From the NCBI GenBank assembly GCA_024803745.1, contig JANJXV010000013.1, positions 14,381,501 to 14,445,500 of the forward strand: a DNA stretch of 64,000 nt, written 5' to 3'. The notes under the pieces are model-generated. The model saw only the letters and a program-made list of their open reading frames with translations. It was not told where the DNA came from and did no database searches. This DNA comes from Megascapheus bottae. Taxonomy: Eukaryota; Chordata; Mammalia; Rodentia; Geomyidae. Below are positions 17,776 to 64,000 of this stretch, one piece after another (the first letter of the stretch is position 1; every line of letters starts with the position of its first letter). Position numbers and translations under genes: made by a program.

Positions 17776-19405
17776 CTATGGATGGAGGGTAGGGCTCCTT
17801 GAGATGGGGCTGGCATTGTCCTCAGCTTGGCCTGGGGAAATGAAGGCAGACAATAGTCAGGACTAAGGAAGGCAGGGACACCTGGTCATTTTCCTCTGGG
17901 CCTTGCCTCCGTTTCTTTCCACTTCAGGCTGACAGAGACTGGGGCAGTCTTAGGGGCTACTCCAGCAGGACCTCCCCTTCCTCCCCACCAAGCAGCAGCT
18001 CCCCCAGGCTACTCACCCAGCGCTGAGCCAGTAGGACATGGCGCTGCGCAACCTGTCCAGGGTCCGCAAAGACACAAGAGAAGTTGGTGCTTCGCAGGGA
18101 AGGGCTCAGCTCCTCCAGCACCAAGTCCCTCTGCAGCCGAGTGCTGGTGCTCCTGTGCTCTCGTCTGGGGCAGGGAAAGGCAGGCATGAGAGGAGCACAG
18201 GGGGAGGCCTCCCTACCATTGACTGCACTGCTAGGAGCCTTACCTGGTGTTGCCCTCTCGCATTTGGCCTGGGAGGTGCTCAATAAAGGAACCATCACCC
18301 AGCCAGTAGAGGATGCTGAAGTGGGGAAAGCGGCTGCAGGCGGTGCAGGACAAGGTCAGTGATCCATCTAGGGGCACATACGCCTGTTAGCACTAACACA
18401 GAGCAGACCCTGCCAGCTCCCAAAGGTTCACAGCCACGAGGAAGCTGGAACCATGAAGGTGCTGTGTACCACATCTACATGGAAATGAAGGTGGGCAGGG
18501 GTCTACAAAAGAAAGCCCTGAGCATGGGGAATGTGGGAAGGGTCCTTCATTTGCATGGTGAACCCATTACTAATCCTTTTCCTCATGACAACCGTTTCTA
18601 GTGTCCAGTCTCTGATTCTCAGAGCCCAGGCCAAAGGGGGAATGACCTCTATAGGCTGATGACCTCTGGCACAGCACACTTTCCAGTACACTTCAATCAA
18701 GGCCTATGGAGGTCCTATGACCACTCCTTATGTCTGAATCCCACCTTCAATAAATATGGTCTTCAGGTCTGGCTTGGCTGGTGACTCATGTTGGGTCCAC
18801 TGAAGAATCAGCCCAACTTCTGGGCTGTCTGTGCCACAACCCACCCCAGACAATATGTCCTCCTTGGACTCCCATTATTGCTCCTTACTCAGTGGCACTT
18901 CTGTCTCTGGCCAGGTCACCTCCAACGCTGGGCACTGCTTCGCTGTCTGCAGCGCAGGGGGCCGGGGAGGGTAGGCTTCCTTGGCAATCCTAGCTGAGGC
19001 CCCAGCAGCTGTGCCGCTCACAGGTATCGAGGTGGCTCGGGCCAGGAGTGTGATGGTGTGGGCACACAGAAACAGGATCCACAAAGAGGGGTCTGGAGAA
19101 AGGACAGTCACAGAAGTCAGCAATAGACTGCTCTGTCTGGCACTGCTCAGCGCCCCAATTCCTATCTTATCAGAGTTGCACCCTGGTTAAGGATATAACC
19201 CTAGGCTAGAGATGCTTGGGATATGGCCAAGAAACCAGGCCCCTCTGCCCCCAACCTGACCCTTCGAATAGAGCTCAGGGAGGCCTAGGAAGGGAGCCTG
19301 GGCTGTGTGTATCTCTGTCGTCAGTGGAGTTCAGCACATACACACCCCTCCCAAATACATGTACAGCCACGTCCCACCTGCTGTCCGGATGTGTCTCGTT
19401 CTCAT
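17707..19405 (-). CDS. IL18BP: Interleukin-18 binding protein, complete coding region
   Basis: Secreted single-Ig decoy that binds IL-18 and blocks its receptor, limiting IFN-gamma responses. Coding exons on the minus strand: 19405-19378, 19092-18889, 18367-18244, 18164-18017, 17775-17707; 573 nt, 190 residues, against 194 in the main human form. Residues 1-30 form a signal peptide (WILFLCAHTITLLARATS). The Ig domain has the LSCTAC and TNFSC cysteines. The IL-18-contacting aromatics are kept in HFSILYWLGDGSF (Phe, Tyr, Phe at human 93, 97 and 104 by my count). The start ATG at 19405 is chosen because the next codons (RTRHIRTA) align with rodent MTMRHCWTAG and give the right phase; an out-of-frame ATG begins at 19412. 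The last exon is the least certain. RNF121 lies upstream on the same strand; NUMA1 converges from the other side. Confidence 0.94.
18017..18164 (-). CDS. IL18BP: IL18BP exon, Ig domain second half
   Basis: Encodes RREHRSTSTRLQRDLVLEEL, then LRSTNFSCVFADPGQVAQRH, ending LLAQRW. Donor GTGAGT at 18016. Read-through of this donor would add a short tail stopping near 17957, a possible alternative C-terminus; human IL18BP is known to have C-terminal isoforms. Confidence 0.95.
18244..18367 (-). CDS. IL18BP: IL18BP exon, Ig domain first half
   Basis: Encodes GSLTLSCTACSRFPHFSILY, then WLGDGSFIEHLPGQMREGNT. Acceptor CCCCTAG ends 18368; donor GTAAGG at 18243. Confidence 0.95.
18889..19092 (-). CDS. 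IL18BP: IL18BP exon, signal peptide and N-terminal segment
   Basis: Encodes DPSLWILFLCAHTITLLARA, then AKQCPALEVTWPETEVPL. Acceptor TTCTCCAG ends 19093; donor GTAAGG at 18888. Confidence 0.94.
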
Positions 19406-19421
19406 GATGCATGTGCAGGAG
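19378..19421 (-). CDS. IL18BP: IL18BP exon with start codon
   Basis: Acceptor CTTGCCAG ends at 19422 (minus strand); ATG at 19405-19403; donor GTGGGA starts at 19377. Only nine complete codons are coding. Confidence 0.8.
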
Positions 19422-19696
19422 CTGGCAAGAGGTGGGGAAAGGTCAATTACCTCACCTTTAAGAGACTCCTTTCTGTCAACTCCACAGCTGCTTTAAAAAA
19501 GTGCAACCTTTACTGGGCTCCTAAGCTCTGCATTCACTCAATCCTGGTTAACTCACAGAGCACAGGCTGAAGCTGTCACTCTGGGCTCTTACCAAGTGAC
19601 AATCTCCCCACCTGACTCTGCCACATGTAATGGTTACCCAGTCCAACCTTATCCCTCCCACACAGATAGGAACACAGGCTGAGGCCAGAGACTTAC

Positions 19697-19768
19697 CTCG
19701 TCACTTAGGCGGTGATGCTGGCTCAGCCACCAGAGCCGTCTGGGAAGGCAGGATACAGCAGGGAACTC
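19697..19768 (-). other. IL18BP: IL18BP candidate noncoding first exon
   Basis: A strong donor, ACGAG|GTAAGT on the minus strand, ends this exon at 19697. The 5' limit (transcription start) is only a guess from the promoter motifs just beyond it. Confidence 0.5.
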
Positions 19769-19769
19769 T

Positions 19770-19810
19770 TTCTGGGAAAGCAAGGCCCACCCCATTTCAC
19801 TTTCGCTTTT
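19770..19810 (-). promoter_or_regulatory. IL18BP: IL18BP proximal promoter: GAS-like and ISRE/IRF elements
   Basis: The palindromic GAS core TTCTGGGAA is at 19770-19778. On the minus strand GAAAGTGAAA (19804-19795) extends into AAAAGCGAAAGTGAAA (19810-19795), a match to the ISRE core GAAANNGAAA. They lie about 75-115 nt beyond the first-exon donor. IL18BP is known to be induced by IFN-gamma through IRF1 and STAT1, so the placement fits. Confidence 0.65.
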
Positions 19811-21567
19811 ACTCTGAACTTGGGAATTTAAAGGAGTTGAAGCTGTTCTCTCAGAATTCACCTCCTGTAACACGCACGCACGCACGCAGAGCTCCTGTTC
19901 TGGATGCCTGTCATCCTGGATGCCTGTCATCCAGAGCCAGGCCAGGATGGAATGACACCAGGAGCTCATCCAGGGCACACACGCACGCACACCCATGCGC
20001 GCTGCTTCACAGCATGGGGCTCAGGGTACCAATGTTCCCCAAAGCAGCCACTGAGGCAGTGTCCCATTCTCCAAACACCAAACTGGACCTTCTGACTACC
20101 CAGCCCACCTCCCCAGGGCCACCTAAGGAGTAAACTAGGTGACAGCCACGAGTTAGTTCCATTCTGTTCTGCTAGGAGTCAAGACTTAAGTATCCCTTCT
20201 ATGCATTAGAGCTAGACCTTTGTTTCCATGGAGGCGCATCTTTGCTTCCTCCAGCGTCATACCAATATTCAGACTACATTCCTAGGTACTGCGAAGCCAA
20301 GTTGGCTCACCCACCACTTTAGGCTCAATGCCATACAAGCCCATCCACATCCTAGCCTTTCTAGGATTCCCATCCCCAGCTGGCCCTAACATCAGCCGTT
20401 TCACCCAATACCCACCAACCACCCTCTGCATGTCCCTCCCCCTTGCCCTCACAGACCTCCACTACCTGGTCCCCAAAATGTCTGGAAGTGCTGCTCCCTT
20501 TTCAGAAGCTCTCTTCTCAGGCAGACAGGCTCAGCACTGCTAGGACCATATGCCACAACTCAGGAAATAGCACCTCCCTTTCCAATCTGCAGAAATTCAC
20601 AGCCAAGCCCAGAATATGATGCAAGCTGAGAGTTAACTTTGAAAGAGGAAGGCCGTTCTCAGTATGTCACAAACTGAGGCCATTAGGGCTGGGTTAGGGC
20701 CAGGACTAGTTAGGTAAAATCTGAGCTGTATTCACCACTCTCTGAGGGGCCTGCAAGTACATATGGAAGCCGAAAGACCACACTGGGAGAATCCAATGCG
20801 TGCACATACTAAGTGTGGTGAAGAGCTGTGCCAGAGGTTTATGAGCTGATAAGAACCAAGGAGGCCAGGAGATGGGCAGGGCTAGGAGGACAATCAGGTA
20901 CATGGACAGATTCATAGTTCTGACTCAGATGTAGGCTAAAATCCCCATCCTCTCAGTACCAACCTCACATTTCAGCTCCTCAGTAATTCTGGCTACCTCC
21001 TGCCCCCAGAGGCTTCTAGGTCGAAAGGAACAGTCCTCCCAGGAATAGTGGATTTCCGCCAGTTACTACAGGAAGAAGGCATTTGGGGTTTCTGAAACAG
21101 TCCACTGAGGGCTGACAGAGGGGAGAGGGCTAGGTCTATACCCAAGAGGTCAGAGGTGGCCACTGGGAAGTTATGGGATGTAGGGTTGCTTACTACGCTT
21201 TTTTAGAGAGGACAAAAGTAACCTCTGGGCCCCTTGACCCGCTCTCATTGCCCTGAGGAGGAGTTCAGAGTGCTTGCATGGGCATGGGTACCATGAGAAG
21301 TCACAGATGGGGAAGACATACCCAAACTGAGACTGACCTTGAAAAGGGCGAGTGGTAACAGGGTACGGTGACACCCTAAGATTCCTAATTCAGGGCAGGA
21401 ACACAGCATTCTAGGAGGGCAACACTAACCACCCTATTCCAATCTCTCAGTGAGGGGAAGTAGAGGCTACAAGACAGCACCGAGCACCCCAGGAAAAGAG
21501 GTGACGAAAAGAGGTGACAAGAAGAAAGGCAAATGGATGTTCAACTTTCCAACCCAGCTCATGGAGC
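19811..21567. other. IL18BP upstream / RNF121 downstream spacer
   Basis: Mostly unique sequence with a CA/CG-rich simple repeat (19872-19890, 19977-19991). No coding exon or young SINE recognised. Confidence 0.5.
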
Positions 21568-22775
21568 TTTATTCGCACAAGTGACAAGATACTGCCAAGA
21601 GGCAGCCACCCTGGGCCATATTCCTTTAAACAGAGTGAGCTGCGCACTGGTGCCTCCCATCTCCAAACTCCTGGTGGCTTCTGCCTGCAAGCCCCAATGC
21701 AAAACGGGTTTATTGGCCTTCCCACCATCCACCACCTTCATGTTACCAGGCAGGGCTCATGAGCACTGAAGCTCAGAGGGCCATGCCCTCCACTGGGAAT
21801 CCCTTACTAACTTCAAGGACATAGTGGTGACAACTGCAACAAGTTGACATGTCCTAGTCCTGCACGCACACACACACACATACACGTGTATACACCCTCA
21901 CTCAGGCTGTCAGGAAGGAAGTTATGTGCACACTGGCCTTTGGCACAATATCCTCACTGATGGATCAACCTGTGCAAGAGGCCCTCAATCACTGCTGCCA
22001 ACAGCTACCCTCAAAGCCCAACTAATACAGATGGTCTCTACTCCTGGCTGAAGACAGTCTGCTCAGGGGCAGGTTATCCATGCTGTAGCTTCTTACAGTT
22101 TTCCCAAACACATCAATGCATCCCAAGGCCCAGAGCTTCCCTTGGAAGAGTGACTGATTATGTCCCACTTGCCTAACCCTGTGTTTAGCTCCTAGACAGG
22201 GAGACAGGAATCCGATTCAACACCATCTTACATCCTAGACTGGGCAGCAAGGAAGACCCCGTGGAGCTCATTGGGGGCAGGAGTCTAAGTGTTTCAGCTC
22301 TTCTACACTGAGTGCACCACACTCAAGCCCCACCAAGGGAAGGAAAGTCAAGGGAAGAAGGGAAGGAAAGAAAGGGACTATGCAGGCAGAGGCTCTCAGA
22401 TACCTGAGAACCAATCGTGCTCTCAGCCGGAGATGAGAAGGCTTCTTTAAACCAAAATCATCACGCTCTGCTGCAACCCTGCTCAGGCAGAGTGAGGCCT
22501 GGAGGGGGGTAACTCCTCTGCTTCACAATAAAAAAGGTTTTTAAATATATTCATCAAAATAGTTTTCTTTTAAAAAGCCCCCGCCACTGTTGACAGCCCC
22601 ACTGGCTGGCTCTCCATCATATATCCCTCCCCAGCCCAGACATAGCCAGAGAGGTCCTGAGTGACCCAAGCACCCCTTTGAGTCTTTCCCACGCAGGAGG
22701 TCTTTGTGGGCAGCGAGGAGAGTGCCCTGAGGTCCATGGCAGGTAGGGGTGGGTTCTCCAGAGATGCTCTCCTGA
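21568..22775 (-). other. RNF121: RNF121 3' UTR (extent inferred)
   Basis: No retroposon is obvious here. Minus-strand AATAAA hexamers occur at 21714-21709 and 21573-21568, giving a 3' UTR of about 1.1-1.2 kb. Which is used cannot be told from sequence. Confidence 0.6.
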
Positions 22776-59974
<37,199 letters not shown>

Positions 59975-60418
59975 CTGTAGAAAGACATCACCAGAAAAAT
60001 CTGTTACTGACATAGAACTGTCCCTGACCAATGTAAGTGCTTATGTATTCATCAACACCAGAGGAACCAAGGGAAACTTCCTATCTTACAATGTCTCTAA
60101 AGCCTTTCCCAACACTATTTCACACTGATGTCTTCCATCTATCTACTTAGTTTGGCTCTGCCTATGGCTGAATATATGCTGTGCTGCTAGGAAATGAGAG
60201 CAAAGAGTAGTAAAGTCCTAACTCCCATGATATTCATAGTCCAGTATGCTATAAACAGAAAAGTATTATTGACAAAGACTAGTTATGGAAGAAAACAGTG
60301 GCTTTCAATCCATTCTGAGGATTCATGGAGGAGATGGAATTATATTCAGATGAAGAACAGAGCGGAATATGTTTCAGGCAAAGGGAATAACATGAACATG
60401 AAGAAACAAAGTTACTGG

Positions 60419-60850
60419 GGCTGGGAGTTTGGCCTAGTGGTAGAGTGTTTGCCCGGCATGCATGAAGACCGGGGTTTGATTCCTTGGTACCACATACCTA
60501 GAAAAGCCAGAAGCAGTACTGTGGCTCAAGTCTTAGAGCTCTAACCTTGAGAAAGTCCAAGGACAGAGCTCAGGACTTGAGTTCAAGCCTCAGGACTGGC
60601 AAAAAAAAGAAAAAAGGAAACAAAGTTACAAAGTATAAAAACAATTTAGGGACCTGGAGTTTGGTCTAGTGGTAGAGTGTTTGCCTAGCATGCACCAAGA
60701 CCCCTGTTTGATTCCTCAGTACCACATGTACAAAAAAAGCTCATAGTGGTGTTGTGGTACAAGTGATAGAGCTCTAGCCTTGAGAAAAAGTCCAAGGACA
60801 GTGCTCAGGCCCTGAGTTCAAGCCCCACAACTGGCCAAAAAAAAAAATTA
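60419..60850 (+). repeat. Two type A SINEs
   Basis: 60419-60610 and 60652-60850, same orientation. Confidence 0.9.
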
Positions 60851-60929
60851 GTATATCTAGGATGAGTCAGAATTATTACAAGTCAGAGAAACTATTCTGT
60901 CATCTAATGCCATATGACTCTAAATAGCT

Positions 60930-61020
60930 CCATGGCAGCAGGAAGAACATTAGATCAGGGAAAGTAAGCATTAGCCCTACTCTGCCATTAACTAGCCATA
61001 TGACCTTCCAAACTTGAGAC
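60930..61020 (+). repeat. MIR fragment
   Basis: CTCTGCCATTAACTAGCCATATGACCTT core. Confidence 0.7.
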
Positions 61021-61058
61021 GTTCCTGTTCTGTCTGGGGTCTTTCCTTTTTATAGCAG

Positions 61059-61165
61059 GGTTTCTCAAACTTAGTACTACTGATATTGAGAGATAGTTAT
61101 TCTTTCTTGGGCAGCCTCCTGTATATTATTGTAGCATCCTCTCAATTTCATCAGATGTCCTCAAG
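61059..61165 (-). mobile_element. MER5A fragment
   Basis: CAGGGTTTCTCAAACTTAG...CTACTGATATT, reverse of the MER5A end. Confidence 0.6.
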
Positions 61166-61202
61166 AGAACAAAAATGTCTCTGTTTAAAACCATTGCTTT
61201 AG

Positions 61203-61868
61203 CTGGGAGCATAGCATAGTGGTAGAGTGCTCTCCTCACATGCACAAGCCCTGGGTTCAATTCCTCAGGACCACAACACAGGAAAAGCTAGCAGTGGCAC
61301 TGTGGCTCAAGTGGCAGAGTGCTAGCCTTCAGCAAAATGTGTCCAATGACAGTGTCCACACCCAGATTTCAACAACTTGCAAAAATAATAATAATTAATA
61401 ACAGGGTGAGGGGGCCGGGAGTTTGGCCTAGTGGTTAAAGTGCTTGCTTAGCATGAATGAAGACCCGGGTTCGATTCCTCGGCACCACATACATAGAAAA
61501 AAGCCGGAAGTGGTGCTGAGGCTCAAGTGGTAGAGCTCTAGCCTTGAGAAAGTCCAAGGACAGTGCTCAGGCCCTGAGCTCAAAGCCCAGGACTGGTAAA
61601 AAATAAATAAATAAATAAATAAATAACAGGGTGAGGTGGCTCACGCCTGTAATCCTAGCTACTCAGGAGACTGAGGTCTGAGGATCAAGGTTCAAAGCCA
61701 TCCCAGCACAAAAGGACCCAAAGACTCTTATCTCCAATTAATCTCTAGAAAATGGGAAGTGGGGCTTGAAGCAAGCATAGGGTGGTAGCCTTGAGTTGAA
61801 CAGCTCAGGAACAGCACCCAGGCCAAGTTTAAGCTCCATGACTCACAAAATAAAAATAAATAAATAAA
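61203..61868 (+). repeat. Type A, type A and type B SINEs in tandem
   Basis: 61203-61385 (diverged), 61410-61625 (young, keeps CCCGGGTTCGATTCC, AAAT tail) and 61628-61868 (type B). Confidence 0.88.
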
Positions 61869-62014
61869 ACCACTGCTCTAGCACACAACTAAATTTTTTC
61901 AGTTCAGGGTTCAAATCTTCAACTTTTTGTAGTCATCTGGAAAATACCCATGTTTCTGTATATAAGTCACTGAGTACATTCTTATACTTAACTGACATAG
62001 AAAAGAGAAGAGGT

Positions 62015-62270
62015 GGGCCAGGATCGTAGTCTAGTGGTAGAGTGCTCACCTAGCATGCATGAAGCTCAGGGTTCAATTCCTCAGTACCACATACACAGAA
62101 AAAGCAGGAACTGGTGCTGTGGCTCAAGTGGCAGAGTGCAACCCCTGAGCAAAACATGTCCAAAGACAGTGCCCAGGCCCTGAGTTGACACCCCAGGACT
62201 AGGAAGGAAAGAAGGAAGGAAGGAAGGAAGGAAGGAAGGAAGGAAGGAAGGAAGGAAGGAAGGAAGGAAA
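62015..62270 (+). repeat. Type A SINE with GGAA microsatellite tail
   Basis: SINE 62015-62202, then (GGAA)n of about 16 units. Confidence 0.9.
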
Positions 62271-62279
62271 AAGAGGAGG

Positions 62280-63530
62280 CCTTAGAAACATACCAAGTAA
62301 TTAATCAGCAAGTATTCTTTAGTACTTACATGTTTAAGGCCCCACTTCCCTCCTTTTCAACTTCAAAAAAATATCTTAAACTAGAATATTTGAGGGTACA
62401 TTTGGGGCTAAGAGGATCATTAGCACTTCACAGAGTGTCGAGAGTCACATAATTTGGCTCTAATATTTGCCTCCAGAACCAAAAGGTTACTTAAATTACA
62501 TCTAAACTACTTTTCTAGCTTAAGTGGGAAAAAAAAGGAAAGCTGTAAACTATAGCTATAATTAACCTGTACCATCTGGAAAGACATCTTTCTTTGCTCT
62601 TTCATTAAAAAGTTTATGCATTTGGGACTAGGCACTAACCCAGTCTGAAGGTACCTTGTCTATCACCCAGGTAGCTAATTAGGTAGGCTCTTAGGGAAAG
62701 GGGTACTGATTAATGAGCCTACAGCCAATTCCTAAAGCCTATATATAGCCAATGAACATGTTCCTCCACATAAGCCCATATTTGAAAGAGTATGCACCAA
62801 AAATGCCAGGCAGAGGGCAAGAAGAAATTTCACAAAGATGGAAAACAATCAAAGGTGAACACTGGGCTGTGGGCCATTTCTAGCTCTGGCCCTTGGCTTA
62901 TTGTCCCTCCCCTGGTAGCACAGGACAGGCATGCCTGCAGACATTCCCTGGGAAAGGGCAGAAGCAGCCAGGTATGGCAGTGTCGGGGAGGTGAGAAGTC
63001 TGGGGACCGAGGGAGTGGGCCAGAGAGGGCTTGGCATGGACTAAAATTATTCAAAAGATTTGAGGGACCCACTAATGATATCACTAGCTACAAAGAAGGC
63101 CACTCTTCCTCACAAATATCATATACTCTGTGATCTCTCAGTCTTTATAATGATTGGTTCTTTAACCTCCCCTTCTTCTACCAAACCATGTTCTGCCTCC
63201 CTGCAGGACTCTGGCCAAATCCTCCTGCCTTCTAGAAAACTCTTTAAGCTGATGGCATTCATGTTCTTGCTAGGTGCACAGGCCAAGAGCAACAGTATCC
63301 TGAAATCTTATCGTGAAATAGGAGATTTCAGACTGCACCCAAGAACTCATGAGACAGAATCTGCATTTTCTAAATAAGATATTGGTATTTCATAAATATA
63401 TTAAAAGTTTGAGAAGCATTATTATTATATGCCAATACTCATGTTCACAAATTACACCTACAGCCATATACATCTCTATACCTATTTTTTTTCAGTTTTA
63501 CTGATATAAAATCCATATACCACCAGGCAC
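62280..63530. other. RNF121 intron 1, unassigned
   Basis: No exon, CpG island or nameable repeat. The 113-codon open frame at 62792-63133 has no recognisable content. Confidence 0.45.
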
Positions 63531-63534
63531 CAGG

Positions 63535-64000
63535 GGCTTATGCCTATAATCTTACCTGCTCAGGAAGCTACTCAAGATCCTACTCAAAACTAGCCCTGGT
63601 AGAAAAGTCCCCATTAAGATTCTTACCTCCTTCAGCTTGGGAATGTGGCTTAGTGATACAGTACCTGCCTACCATGCATGAAACCCTGGGTTCGATTCCT
63701 CAGCACCACATAAAAAGAGAAAAGCTGAAGTGGCACTGTAGCTCAAAGTGGTAGAGTGCTAGCCTTGAACCAAAGAACATAGGGACAGAGCCGAGGCCCT
63801 GAGTTCAGGTTCCATAAATAACAACAACAACAACGAAAAAAAATCCACATACTAATGGCTCAAGTGGTAGAGTACTAACCTTGAGCTGAAGAACTCAGGA
63901 ACAGTACCCAGTCTCAGAGTTCATGCCCCCCCCCCCAAAAAAAGTGAAAAGAAAAAAAAGGCCAGGAATTTGGCCTAGTGGTAGAGTGCTTGCCTAGCAT
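63535..64000 (+). repeat. SINE cluster at the right edge
   Basis: Diverged B1-like start of type B at 63535-63630, type A at 63635-63830, a right-arm fragment at 63857-63945, and the first 40 nt of another type A from 63960, cut by the window end. Confidence 0.82.

Noticed and set aside
62792..63133. Candidate small gene near the right edge
   Set aside because: No homology, no promoter or splice features; inside RNF121 intron 1.

Overview
This is a mammalian nuclear genome window. The sequence has split genes with GT-AG introns, dense retroposons, and ancient L2, MIR and MER5A copies. The dominant SINE is a dimer: an ID-like tRNA left arm joined to a second arm, matching the published description of the IDL-Geo SINE of geomyoid rodents (kangaroo rats, pocket mice, pocket gophers). 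A geomyoid rodent is therefore the best guess. This was judged by eye from memory of the family, with no database search.

Three protein-coding genes are supported. (1) 1.4-16.6 kb, plus strand: NUMA1 (nuclear mitotic apparatus protein), its last 19 coding exons including a 3.36-kb coiled-coil exon, the stop codon and the polyadenylation signal. The N-terminal hook-domain exons lie left of the window. (2) 17.7-19.8 kb, minus strand: IL18BP (interleukin-18 binding protein), complete in 5 coding exons plus a likely noncoding first exon and an interferon-type promoter. (3) 21.6-60.0 kb, minus strand: RNF121 (multi-pass membrane RING ubiquitin ligase), 8 coding exons giving 306 residues. Only the first coding exon (about 21 residues) is missing, beyond the right edge. 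The order RNF121 - IL18BP - NUMA1, with NUMA1 convergent to the other two, matches the human 11q13.4 arrangement as I recall it.

The rest is intron and intergenic DNA filled with two SINE families that share a 3' arm (called type A and type B below), older B1/ID-like SINEs, L1, L2, MIR and hAT relics, and microsatellites, including a 341-nt pure purine tract. The 60-64 kb end is RNF121 intron 1. I found no tRNA, rRNA, CRISPR or viral gene.

The genes are functionally separate: NuMA anchors dynein and organises spindle poles, IL-18BP is a secreted cytokine decoy, and RNF121 acts in the ER/Golgi. The points most worth checking are a degraded tankyrase-binding motif and a one-heptad deletion in NuMA, loss of two glycosylation sequons and a divergent tail in IL-18BP, an ISRE/GAS pair at the IL18BP promoter, a ZNF143-type motif in a NUMA1 intron, an L1 insertion with a probable 3' transduction, and the shared tRNA-like right arm of the two SINE families. 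Comparisons with human proteins are from memory and should be re-aligned.
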